From NCBI GenBank assembly GCA_963976875.1, contig CAXBML010000004.1, positions 62,001 through 126,000 on the forward strand: a stretch of DNA of 64,000 nt. The letters are read 5' to 3'. This DNA comes from Berkiella_A sp963976875. GTDB taxonomy: Bacteria; Pseudomonadota; Gammaproteobacteria; Berkiellales; Berkiellaceae. How positions within the stretch are numbered: position 1 is the stretch's first letter; each line of letters opens with the position of its first letter. A program made the translations under genes and the position numbers. Positions 54,896 to 63,621 of this stretch are shown piece by piece. The notes below the pieces were generated by a model. That model was not told the DNA's origin. It ran no database searches and saw only the letters and a program-made list of their open reading frames with translations.

Positions 54896-55729
54896 TCAGC
54901 CATGCTTCGCATCTTCTTCTTCCAAAAATTTCATCTCGTCAACTCGAAACCCTGCCTCTAATCGCGCCATTGCATTATAAGGCCCTCTTAAAAACTCTGG
55001 GGCATGTTTTTGCACCAATGTTCTAAAAGTTTCCAATGGCGGGATATCTCGTAGTGCACAAAAATATGCATACCAACGATTTCCTACCCTGACATGCTCT
55101 ATTTCATCCTGAAAAATAATCCCTAACAATCCGGCACCAATCTCATCGTTATTTTGTTTTAATTTTTTGGCCATCAAAGGGGCAACATCTAAACCACGCG
55201 CCTCAAGCAATCTTGGGACACAAGCCATTCGAACCATTGGGTCATAAGCTGTTTCTTCTGCCATCTTCCATAAGCCATTATGTACTGGGAAATAACCATA
55301 GTCATATTGATTATTAATCAAATGTTGGCGTAATAAACTAAAATGATATGCTTCTTCTGCTGCAACTTTTAACCAATCAACATAGTACTTTTCCGGTAAT
55401 CCAGAAAAACGACAAATTGCATCTAAAGCTAAGTTAATTGCATTAAATTCTATATGGCACACAGCATGAATTAAAGCGGCCCGACCTATAGGCTGGGTTA
55501 ACTTTCGGTGCTTTAGTTGACTTGGGGCAACCCAGTCTAAATCCGGTGGAAATCCCGCTTTTATTTTCAATTGTGAATGCTTCGGCCTGATTACAATATT
55601 GCCGAATAGGTACTCTTGGTAAATAGCCAGTACCAGCTTGGGCTTTTGCTCAATAGAATTTGACTCTAAGGCTTTTTGGCACTTTTGAAATAAACAGCCT
55701 TTTTGTGTCATGATTGCATTCATCGTCAT
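54896..55729 (-). CDS. DUF455 family ferritin-like protein
   Basis: The 277-residue protein has a four-helix ferritin-like core in which pairs of Glu/His metal ligands are seen: HIEFNAINLALD, AEEAYHFSLLRQHL and FQDEIEHVRVGNRWY. This pattern is that of DUF455, related in fold to the diiron tRNA hydroxylase MiaE. An oxidase or hydroxylase role is likely, substrate unknown. A first ATG at 55729 is used, with further ATG codons two and six residues in. Confidence 0.85.
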   Translation of the reverse strand: MTMNAIMTQKGCLFQKCQKALESNSIEQKPKLVLAIYQEYLFGNIVIRPKHSQLKIKAGFPPDLDWVAPSQLKHRKLTQPIGRAALIHAVCHIEFNAINLALDAICRFSGLPEKYYVDWLKVAAEEAYHFSLLRQHLINNQYDYGYFPVHNGLWKMAEETAYDPMVRMACVPRLLEARGLDVAPLMAKKLKQNNDEIGAGLLGIIFQDEIEHVRVGNRWYAYFCALRDIPPLETFRTLVQKHAPEFLRGPYNAMARLEAGFRVDEMKFLEEEDAKHG

Positions 55730-55892
55730 CGCCCAATAATAAATAAGCTCGTATTGTACAGTGTTTTTAATTCTATTTTAATAACGAAATTCGCGAACTG
55801 ACAAAATCCTGTATATACTCTTATTAAGGGAACTAATTCAGAAAAGCTTTGTCTCAACTATATAGAATGAGAAAAATATCCGAGGATAGCAT

Positions 55893-56204
55893 ATGGAACC
55901 CAATTCAGAAGAAGTTGAAAACGTAGGGCAGGCTTTAATTATACTTAATCAGTTTCACTATACGGATGAACAGCTTAATGTTCTAAATATGTTTTTACAG
56001 ACCTATGGAACAGAATATTCAGAAACAGGCTTCGAGAAAGCATTTTCTGAGCCAGAAAGTGAAGATATCTTGAATGCGGTCAAAGCATTACACGCATTTA
56101 CCCAAAAATATCAAAGTAACAAGATCATTGCTGATGAGATAAAAATGGAATTTGATGATACATTATTTAACTTAAATGACTCATCAAACTCCATTACATT
56201 TTAA
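55893..56204 (+). CDS. Small acidic protein, unknown function
   Basis: This 103-residue acidic protein is mostly helical (LNQFHYTDEQLNVLNMFLQ and ILNAVKALHAFTQKYQ) with two similar halves of about 40 residues that may be an internal repeat. CGAGGA lies about 7 bases before ATG. No domain, signal or membrane segment is recognised. It is convergent with clpB, 20 bases away. Confidence 0.65.
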   Translation: MEPNSEEVENVGQALIILNQFHYTDEQLNVLNMFLQTYGTEYSETGFEKAFSEPESEDILNAVKALHAFTQKYQSNKIIADEIKMEFDDTLFNLNDSSNSITF

Positions 56205-56223
56205 ATTTAAAACGAAAACAACA

Positions 56224-58788
56224 CTAACTTAACATTATTTCATCATTAACAACTGATACCTGTATGCTATCGCCTTTTTCATAATCACCCCGCAAAATAC
56301 ATTCCGATAATGGATTTTCTAAGTATTGTCTTAATGCACGTTGTAAGGGTCTCGCACCATAGGCTGGATCGAACCCAATGTTTGACAACTTTTCTAATGC
56401 GGCATCATCTAAGGCAAGCGTCAACCCGCGTTCATCCAATCGTTGTTTTAAACTTGCCAATTGAATGGTTACAATCTCACGAATATTCTCTTGCGTCAAA
56501 GCATGAAAAACGATTGATTCATCAATCCGGTTAATAAATTCAGGCTTAAAATAGGAACCGAGCATACCACTGACCTCAGATTTCATTTTATCGTAACTTT
56601 CGCCTGACATTTCTTGAATCCGCTCCGCGCCAATATTTGAAGTCATAACAATAATACAATTACGAAAGTCTACCGTGCGGCCTTGCGAGTCGGTTAATCT
56701 GCCTTCGTCTAGCAACTGTAACAAAATATTAAAAACATCTGTATGCGCTTTTTCAATCTCATCTAGCAAGATAATGCTATACGGTCTTCTGCGCACAGCC
56801 TCGGTTAAATGCCCCCCTTCTTCATAGCCCACATAACCAGGAGGTGCCCCAACTAATCTAGAGACCGAATGTTTTTCCATAAATTCAGACATATCAATAC
56901 GAACTAACGCAGCCTCAGTATCAAACAAAAACTCGGCTAACGACTTACAAAGCGCCGTTTTACCAACACCAGTTGGGCCTAAAAACAAAAAGGAACCCAC
57001 CGGCGTATTGGGAGACGCTAGACCTGCTCGAGAACGTCTAATTGCATTGGATACTGCTTTAATCGCTTCTTTTTGTCCCACAATTGTTTTCGCCAGCTCA
57101 TCTTCCATTTTGAGTAATTTTTGTTTTTCACCTTCCAGCATTTTACTCACTGGAATCCCTGTCCATTTGGCAACGACTTCGGCAATCTCTTCTTCACCCA
57201 CATTGGTTTTTAAAAGGGTGCTTTCTTGCGTCTCTAGTTCATTCGCAGATTGCATTTGTTTTTCTAACTCGGGAATTCGCCCGTATTGCAACTCAGACAT
57301 TCGGGTTAAATCACCTGCACGACTAGCCGCTTCTAATTCTATTTTGCACCGCTCTAGCTCTTCTTTAATGTGCTGAGTGCCATGCAATGCCGCTTTCTCT
57401 GCTTGCCAAATTTCATCCAAATCAGCCAGTTCTTTTTCAGCAGCGTTAATATCTGCACTCAATTTCTCCAGGCGTTCTTTAGAGGCCAGATCTGTTTCTT
57501 TCTTGAGCGCTTCACGTTCAATTTTGTATTGAATCAATTTACGCTCAAGTTTATCTAAAGGCTCAGGCTTAGAGTCAATCGCCATCCGAATTCGACTAGC
57601 CGCCTCATCAATCAAGTCAATGGCTTTATCGGGCAGCATGCGATCAGTAATGTAACGCTGAGATAAATTTGCTGCTGCAATAATCGCCGGATCCGTGATT
57701 TGAACGCCATGATGAATTTCATAACGCTCTTTTAGTCCACGCAATATTGCCACTGTATCTTCCGTAGAAGGTTCACCCACCCAAACTTTTTGGAAACGTC
57801 TTTCTAATGCCGCGTCTTTTTCGATGTATTGTCTATATTCATCTAAAGTGGTTGCGCCCACACAATGTAACTCACCGCGCGCCAAAGCAGGTTTTAGCAT
57901 GTTACCGGCATCCATAGCGCCATCTGCCTTGCCTGCTCCTACCATGGTATGAATTTCATCAATAAAGAGTATAACTTCGCCTTCCTGTTTGGCTAAATCT
58001 TTCAACACGCCTTTTAATCGCTCTTCAAACTCGCCCCTAAACTTAGCGCCCGCAATCAATAGTCCCATGTCTAACATTAAAACACGTTTATTTTTTAAAC
58101 CTTCAGGCACCTCATGATTAATAATACGTTGTGCCAAGCCTTCTACGATGGCCGTTTTACCAACCCCTGGCTCTCCAATCAAGACGGGGTTATTTTTGGT
58201 TCGTCTTTGTAATACTTGGATCGTGCGTCGAATTTCTTCATCCCGCCCTATCACCGGATCCAGTTTGCCTTGTTCTGCTCGTTCGGTTAAATCTATAGTG
58301 TAACGCTCTAAAGCTTGTCTTTGATCTTCGGCATTTTCATCTTTGACAGACTCACCACCTCGTACCTCATCAATCGCTTTAGATAGTTTTGCTTTGTTAA
58401 GACCAGATTGTTTTAAAACTTTACTGACTTCATTATCATCGTCTAATAAAGCTAATAAAAATAATTCGCTCGATATAAAACTATCGCCCCTGTCTTTGGC
58501 ATGTTTCTCTGTTAATAACAGCAAATGATTGAGTTTAGGGGCAATAGAAACCTCACCCGTCACATTTTGTAGTTTTGCCAACGAGTCCAATTGTGTACTC
58601 AAGCTAGAGCGTAATTGGGGAATATTTGCGCCTGCCTTCTGTAAGATAGGTCGCGCCGTACCGCCTGTTTGATCTAACATTGCAGTTAGCAAATGTACTG
58701 GCTCAATTGTTGAATGAGATCGTGTGACCGCCAAGGATTGTGCTTCATTGAGGGCCTGTTGAAATTTAGTGGTAAATTTATCTAACAT
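56224..58788 (-). CDS. clpB: ATP-dependent disaggregase ClpB
   Basis: ClpB is a Hsp100 ring that with DnaK rescues aggregated proteins. The 854 residues include the Clp N-domain repeats, NBD1 (Walker A GEPGVGKT, Walker B LFIDEIHT), the ClpB-specific coiled-coil middle domain (about 400-520) and NBD2 (GPTGVGKT, ILLDEIEKAH). No IGF/L loop for ClpP is expected or seen. A sigma-32-like promoter is visible upstream. Confidence 0.97.
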   Translation of the reverse strand: MLDKFTTKFQQALNEAQSLAVTRSHSTIEPVHLLTAMLDQTGGTARPILQKAGANIPQLRSSLSTQLDSLAKLQNVTGEVSIAPKLNHLLLLTEKHAKDRGDSFISSELFLLALLDDDNEVSKVLKQSGLNKAKLSKAIDEVRGGESVKDENAEDQRQALERYTIDLTERAEQGKLDPVIGRDEEIRRTIQVLQRRTKNNPVLIGEPGVGKTAIVEGLAQRIINHEVPEGLKNKRVLMLDMGLLIAGAKFRGEFEERLKGVLKDLAKQEGEVILFIDEIHTMVGAGKADGAMDAGNMLKPALARGELHCVGATTLDEYRQYIEKDAALERRFQKVWVGEPSTEDTVAILRGLKERYEIHHGVQITDPAIIAAANLSQRYITDRMLPDKAIDLIDEAASRIRMAIDSKPEPLDKLERKLIQYKIEREALKKETDLASKERLEKLSADINAAEKELADLDEIWQAEKAALHGTQHIKEELERCKIELEAASRAGDLTRMSELQYGRIPELEKQMQSANELETQESTLLKTNVGEEEIAEVVAKWTGIPVSKMLEGEKQKLLKMEDELAKTIVGQKEAIKAVSNAIRRSRAGLASPNTPVGSFLFLGPTGVGKTALCKSLAEFLFDTEAALVRIDMSEFMEKHSVSRLVGAPPGYVGYEEGGHLTEAVRRRPYSIILLDEIEKAHTDVFNILLQLLDEGRLTDSQGRTVDFRNCIIVMTSNIGAERIQEMSGESYDKMKSEVSGMLGSYFKPEFINRIDESIVFHALTQENIREIVTIQLASLKQRLDERGLTLALDDAALEKLSNIGFDPAYGARPLQRALRQYLENPLSECILRGDYEKGDSIQVSVVNDEIMLS

Positions 58789-58841
58789 GTTTTCCCTTAA
58801 TTCAATATCTATTTAAAGACCAATATGTCTGAACATAACTC

Positions 58842-58872
58842 TAACATGGGGATATACCCAATAAACTTCAAG
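58842..58872 (-). promoter_or_regulatory. Sigma-32 (heat-shock) promoter of clpB
   Basis: On the minus strand CTTGAAG, 14 bases, then CCCCATGTTA closely match the sigma-32 consensus (CTTGAAA, about 13-15 bases, CCCCATNTA). It would place the transcript start about 45 bases before the clpB ATG. The -35 lies inside the left arm of the 180-base inverted-repeat element. Confidence 0.7.
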
Positions 58873-59033
58873 ATGCTATTTATTTTCTTCGTCTAAACGC
58901 GAGCTTGAAACGATATCTCCTTACTAAAAGCTTGAAATAGAGCTACTATTACTTCACTTTTCTCAGTCGATATCCTTTAAATCTCATCACTTAGCCTCGA
59001 AACTTATACAGCACCTTGAAGTATATTGGGTAT
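58854..59033. mobile_element. MITE-like element with 24-base inverted repeats
   Basis: ATACCCAATAAACTTCAAGATGCT (58854-58877) and the inverse of 59010-59033 agree at 22 of 24 positions. The 180 bases between clpB and pgeF have no coding potential and contain further CTTGAAA-like segments. The symmetrical ends suggest a non-autonomous mobile element; no matching transposase is in the window. Confidence 0.6.
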
Positions 59034-59077
59034 AGTTTCAAAATTTTAAAGTGACCTACTACGTGTCGATCTAAATA

Positions 59078-59818
59078 CTAATTGATCCAAATAGCGGTAG
59101 CCATACGCCCCGTAGTACCTTCTTTACGAAAAGAATAAAATTTATCGTTATTTCTAACTGTGCAATATTTACCGCCAAATACAGCATTAATACCAGATTG
59201 ACTTAGCTTTAAGCGTGCCAACTGATACATATCTAGCCAATATTTTTGCGTACCCACGATAGGAAAAAAAGCTTGATGATATGTATAGTCTTGTTCTACG
59301 AATGTATGATAAACATCCCCACCGACTTCATAAACCTCAGCGCCAATTGCAGGTCCCATCCAAGCCATTAAGTCATTATTGGTATTGAGACGCAATTGCA
59401 ATACACTTTGCTCAATAATATTATTTGCGATACCACGCCAACCACAATGTACTGCAGCAACAACCGTACCACCTGTATCTGTTAGTAACAATGGCAAGCA
59501 ATCAGCAGTCATCACCACACAAGCTTGGCCCACTTCCTGAGTCCAGGCACCGTCCGCTTCAAGGCTTTCAGGTTTATGGGGGTTTTTAAGTTCTATGACA
59601 GTATTGCTGTGTGTCTGATTTAGCCAAACTAATGTAGAAGATAAATTGAATTGTTGCTGCAATACCATGCGATTGAGACGCACGGTATTGATATTGTCGC
59701 CCACATGGTGGGCTAGATTACATCGACCAAAGGGTGGTGAACTAGCGCCTTGCTCCCGGGAGGTTGTGAAAGCTTGTATCCATGTGGGGGCTGGCCAATC
59801 CGGTTTTAATACTTTCAT
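59078..59818 (-). CDS. pgeF: Multicopper-like laccase-domain protein / peptidoglycan editing factor
   Basis: PgeF (YfiH) family proteins edit UDP-MurNAc peptides or act as purine nucleoside phosphorylases. The 246-residue protein has the conserved metal-site motifs VMTADCLPLLLTD and AAVHCGWRGI, and FSFRKEG-like YSFRKEGTTGRMAT at the end. The ATG at 59818 lies inside the 3' end of rluD (77 bases shared in another frame), but the LKPDWPAPTWIQAFTTS start matches the family, so the overlap seems genuine. Confidence 0.92.
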   Translation of the reverse strand: MKVLKPDWPAPTWIQAFTTSREQGASSPPFGRCNLAHHVGDNINTVRLNRMVLQQQFNLSSTLVWLNQTHSNTVIELKNPHKPESLEADGAWTQEVGQACVVMTADCLPLLLTDTGGTVVAAVHCGWRGIANNIIEQSVLQLRLNTNNDLMAWMGPAIGAEVYEVGGDVYHTFVEQDYTYHQAFFPIVGTQKYWLDMYQLARLKLSQSGINAVFGGKYCTVRNNDKFYSFRKEGTTGRMATAIWIN

Positions 59819-60755
59819 TCGCTTTTAACTCCTTTAATAAAGCTTGCATATCTTCAGGTATAGGGAGTGTCCATTCCATAAGCTGACCTGTGAACGGATG
59901 CTCTAAATGCAAATGGTATGCGTGTAAGGCGGGTCTTGGGAAATTTTGGATGGTTTCCCGTAAGCTTGGTGTTAAATTAGCCATTAACTGCGCTCGACCT
60001 GCATAACGACCATCCCCAATTAACGAGTTATTTTGGTGAGACATATGTACTCGAATTTGATGGGTTCTACCGGTCTCTAACTTAACATCTAATAATGTAT
60101 AACCACTAAATCTTTGCGCGACTCTATAATGGGTCACCGCAGGTTTTCCGCCTTTAATAACTGCCATTTTAAGTCGATTATGGGTATGCCGACCAATAGG
60201 CTGGTCAATGGTTCCGCCGCTTAAAATACGTCCTCTGACTACAGCATAATAATAGCGGCCTATTTTTCTTTCACTTAAATCAGCGACTAATTTAGTATTC
60301 GCCAATTGGCTCTTAGTCACGACCATGAGTCCTGTGGTATCTTTGTCCAAACGGTGAATAATACCTGCTCGTGGTAAATGCTTTTGATCTTCACAATGAT
60401 GCAACAAGGCATTTAATAGCGTCCCTTCCCAATTACCCGCACCAGGGTGTACAACGCAATCAGCTGCTTTATTAATCACTAATATATGATCATCTTCATA
60501 CACAATATCTAAGGGAATATCTTCCGGCTCATGTGTTAGAACCGCTTGTTCAGCATGAACGTCAATCACTTCTCCCCCAAATATTTTTCGCTTGGGTGGC
60601 CATTTTTGCTGGTCTACTAAGACTGAGCCTTCTCTTACCCATTCGGTTAGTTTTGCCCTAGAATAATCAGGGAAGCACTTAGCTAGTGCTTGATCTAAGC
60701 GTAAGCCAGATAAAGACTCGGGAATAATTGTATTGAGGGTAATTTGCTCTTTCAT
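59742..60755 (-). CDS. rluD: 23S rRNA pseudouridine synthase RluD
   Basis: RluD makes pseudouridines in helix 69 of 23S rRNA. The 337-residue protein has an N-terminal S4 domain (LDQALAKCFPDYSRAKLTEWVREGSVLVD), the catalytic aspartate in HRLDKDTTGLMVV and the RTHQIRVHMSH motif. It runs about 25 residues past the E. coli type end, and that tail is read from the start of pgeF in another frame. RluD-PgeF order is as in E. coli, where clpB follows as here. Confidence 0.95.
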   Translation of the reverse strand: MKEQITLNTIIPESLSGLRLDQALAKCFPDYSRAKLTEWVREGSVLVDQQKWPPKRKIFGGEVIDVHAEQAVLTHEPEDIPLDIVYEDDHILVINKAADCVVHPGAGNWEGTLLNALLHHCEDQKHLPRAGIIHRLDKDTTGLMVVTKSQLANTKLVADLSERKIGRYYYAVVRGRILSGGTIDQPIGRHTHNRLKMAVIKGGKPAVTHYRVAQRFSGYTLLDVKLETGRTHQIRVHMSHQNNSLIGDGRYAGRAQLMANLTPSLRETIQNFPRPALHAYHLHLEHPFTGQLMEWTLPIPEDMQALLKELKANESIKTGLASPHMDTSFHNLPGARR

Positions 60756-61009
60756 ACGACCATTTAGTTAATAAACTAATAAAGTGAGTTATTTGCTCTA
60801 TTTTAAATCAGATTAATCTAGATTGATAATAAAAATCACTTGTTTATCTGTATTTTTAAGTTTAATAGATTAAATATGTGGGCATGAATAGAATATTAAG
60901 AGAAAAATTAAGCAAAGCCTTCGAGAAAAAAGCCTGGAAGAAAAAGGAAATAAAAAATTTGAAAATGGGTGTCCTTACCCATATTCTCACTTAGACTAAT
61001 CCAACACTA

Positions 61010-62455
61010 TTATAATCTGTTGCTGGGTGAATGCCCCTCATCCTGATCCGGTGCCTCATTCGCAGCATCCTTCGCCACCCTTGCTTTATAAGCCTGTAAA
61101 TCAAAATAGGTACGTACAACCCTATCTGGATTTTCTGGTGCAGCATAATAGCCATGATGACAATCAAAGGACTCTTTGACAGAAGCCTCTACTTTTGAAT
61201 AACCAATGTCTTCAGGCAACGTAAAGCGCAGGTTTTTTAAATTTTCATTATTCATGGTGTCTGAAAGCACAGCACTCATTTCTGATGAGCTCAATTTGTC
61301 AGCATCCAATCGACTCAGAAAGTACCCCATGTCCATCCGAACAATATCAACCAACGCGACCAACCAATGCTGCTTGTACTCCGCGCCCTCATGAGCCCGA
61401 ACATAGTTATAAAGTGGTGCCTTGATAAAATCATACCAATGTTCACCCTTGATGTATTCTGGTCTTTGATTCGCCGGTGGCTTTCTCTTCTTTTCCGACA
61501 GTGTACAACACTCAGATTTGATTAAGCCGGATTTTAGAGCTTCTCCCATTCCTGCCCTAGCGACGTCTATCAGGCATTCTTGGAAAATTAACCTATCCAT
61601 TGCTTTACCCCATATTTTCCCTATAAAAGTGATAGGAAATAGAAATTTAAGTAAAGGGCTGGCATTCTGTACTGATTCTAAAGTATTTAACAAATTTTGG
61701 CATACGGTAATAACCACTTTTGTTAAGGTTTTTCGTTTTCTAATCTTAATAATTTCCATCATTGTCATGGCAGCTAATTCATTCGCCGTTAAATTATACT
61801 TCTCCTCAAAACAACCTGCGGAAAAAATTAAATGCCCAGCCGCTTCGTATCGTCCAGCACCCATTAAAACAAATTTTGGATTTTTTTTATCCATACTCAA
61901 CAAGAACGGCTTATAATCAGCTAAGTTCTCTTGGATAATGTTTGTTGCCTCATCTTTCTCTAGAATAGCTTGCTTTTCAGCACCACTCAGTCCTTGAAAA
62001 TATTCTCCTGCCAAAACCAAATGGTGAGCATGTTTGACTAATTTTGATAAATTTAATCTAGGTCTGCTCTCAGATACCCCCACACCATACTTAGCCCCCT
62101 CAGAAACAGGCGAACCTTTATATTCTGCTTTTTTATTTGGGCCATCAAACCAATAGCTATCAAAACCAAATGCTGTAACCCCGAGCACGGTCGCGGCATA
62201 AAAATGTAAATAAGTACTGGCAGTCTGTGTCACTATACCTAAAAGCCATGGCGCAACAGCTAAGCCAGCACTTGCAATTAGTAACATGCACAGTGTCGAG
62301 ACACTGGGTAACAACCCAAATAAGTAGCTACGAGTACCCGTTAGAGCTGATATCTCGAAGTTAATTAACTGAGTAAAGAAATGTTTTATATCGTCCCAAC
62401 GTGAGACCCAAAAGTCGCGAGAGAAAGGTGCGGAGAGAAATCCGGATAATGTCAT
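61010..62455 (-). CDS. Membrane protein resembling an M48 metallopeptidase with lost active site
   Basis: The 481-residue protein has an amphipathic start, two hydrophobic helices (about 46-70 and 77-97), and then a soluble part. Around 195-245, AGRYEAAGHLIFSAGCFEEKYNLTANELAAMTMMEIIKIRKRKTL follows the M48 plan (GGxxxxIxVTxGLL, then L-x-x-x-E-L-A-A-V-L-A-H-E-x-x-H-x-x-x-R-H), but HExxH reads M233-E234-I-I-K237. Zinc hydrolysis is therefore not expected. QECLIDVARAGMGEALKSG may stand where M48 enzymes have ExxAD. The remainder is unrecognised. A membrane-bound scaffold or a host-directed pseudoenzyme are possible. Assignment rests on this pattern alone. Confidence 0.55.
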   Translation of the reverse strand: MTLSGFLSAPFSRDFWVSRWDDIKHFFTQLINFEISALTGTRSYLFGLLPSVSTLCMLLIASAGLAVAPWLLGIVTQTASTYLHFYAATVLGVTAFGFDSYWFDGPNKKAEYKGSPVSEGAKYGVGVSESRPRLNLSKLVKHAHHLVLAGEYFQGLSGAEKQAILEKDEATNIIQENLADYKPFLLSMDKKNPKFVLMGAGRYEAAGHLIFSAGCFEEKYNLTANELAAMTMMEIIKIRKRKTLTKVVITVCQNLLNTLESVQNASPLLKFLFPITFIGKIWGKAMDRLIFQECLIDVARAGMGEALKSGLIKSECCTLSEKKRKPPANQRPEYIKGEHWYDFIKAPLYNYVRAHEGAEYKQHWLVALVDIVRMDMGYFLSRLDADKLSSSEMSAVLSDTMNNENLKNLRFTLPEDIGYSKVEASVKESFDCHHGYYAAPENPDRVVRTYFDLQAYKARVAKDAANEAPDQDEGHSPSNRL

Positions 62456-62617
62456 AAACTGCTTTTTAACCTTCAGTAACTTTATAAAGACTTAGAAGAT
62501 AGTCAAGATTCTAGCTACCCGTAAGTTGCCTGTCAAATTTAAATAACAAAATTTAAACCATTTCTGGGGCTTATCCCCTGCTCATAAATCAGAAAACCCT
62601 TATGTAACTTGTAATTC

Positions 62618-62712
62618 CTAACGGGACAGCCCTATTAAGTTTTATCAGGACAGCCTTAACAGGTCGGCCTTAACAATTCTTATCAGGACAGCCCTGTTAA
62701 GTGTTTTAACTA
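62618..62712. repeat. Degenerate repeats upstream of bamD
   Basis: Three or four imperfect copies of CAGGACAGCCCTGTTAAG-like units occur in direct and partly inverted form, separated by TTTTAT or TTCTTAT. They lie in a 367-base gap before bamD. The rest of the gap is AT-rich; a TATAAT near 62809 is too close to the bamD ATG to be its promoter. Confidence 0.55.
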
Positions 62713-62822
62713 ATATTGTGATAAATTACTATTAGTTTTATTAGCTTATCTAAGTTGGATTATTAGGCTTATTTGGTTTAACCTTCTTTGCTGCAGGCAT
62801 GATCCTTATAATGGAATAAAAA

Positions 62823-63590
62823 ATGAAAACAATAATTAAAAACTTAAGTGTTGCATTGTTAGCTGGGTCACTTCTGACCGGCTGCAGCTCAAATCCCAAA
62901 GACGAAAAATATAATGCCATGGCGGCGAATGAAATTTATCAGCAAGGAGTCAAACATACACGTAAAAACCGTTTTAGTTTGGCAGTAGAGGACTTTGAGG
63001 CTTTAGAAGCACGCTACCCATTTGGGGAATATGCAGACAAAGCACAACTAGGTGCAATATACGCACATTATTTAGGAGAAGATTATTCACAAGCCTTACC
63101 TGCAGCAGATAGGTTCTTGCGTATGTATCCACGCCACCCTAATGTTGATTATGCTTACTTTATGAAGGGATTAATCCACTTCTCTGAAGCTGTGGGTTTC
63201 TTTAGTAAATATCTGCCAATGGAAAGAGCAGAACGAGATCCAAATCCAGGCAAAAAAGCATTGGCCTCTTTTGAACACTTAGTCTCACATTACCCCAATA
63301 GCCCATATGTAGAAAATGCCAAACAACGCATGATCTATTTACGAAATTTAGTGGCTGAAAATGAATTATATGTTGCTCGCTTTTACTTAAAAAAAGGCGC
63401 TTACCTGGCGGCTGCAACGCGCAGCAATTATCTCCTGGTACACTTTGATCGAGCCCCCCAAACAGAAGAAGCGTTAAGCATTATGGTTCAGGCATATAGA
63501 GCGCTCGAACTAAATGACTTAGCAAACGATGCATTTTTTGTGCTGCGACACAACTTTCCTCAATCCGAATTTGTGACAAAATTGGCTTAA
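62823..63590 (+). CDS. bamD: Outer membrane assembly lipoprotein BamD
   Basis: BamD is the essential lipoprotein partner of BamA in inserting beta-barrel proteins. The 255-residue protein has a lipoprotein signal with the lipobox LLTGC (Cys at about residue 21), followed by five TPR-like repeats (NEIYQQGVKHTRKNRFSLAVEDFEALEARYPFGEYADKAQ opens the first). The SHYPNSPYVENAKQRM stretch is family-typical. Its length is normal. Confidence 0.95.
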   Translation: MKTIIKNLSVALLAGSLLTGCSSNPKDEKYNAMAANEIYQQGVKHTRKNRFSLAVEDFEALEARYPFGEYADKAQLGAIYAHYLGEDYSQALPAADRFLRMYPRHPNVDYAYFMKGLIHFSEAVGFFSKYLPMERAERDPNPGKKALASFEHLVSHYPNSPYVENAKQRMIYLRNLVAENELYVARFYLKKGAYLAAATRSNYLLVHFDRAPQTEEALSIMVQAYRALELNDLANDAFFVLRHNFPQSEFVTKLA

Positions 63591-63621
63591 AACTAAAAGC
63601 AAAAGGACAACCAAAACCAAC

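Noticed and set aside
62805..62820. TATAAT just before bamD as its promoter
   Set aside because: Only about 9-12 bases from the ATG, leaving no room for a leader or ribosome site.
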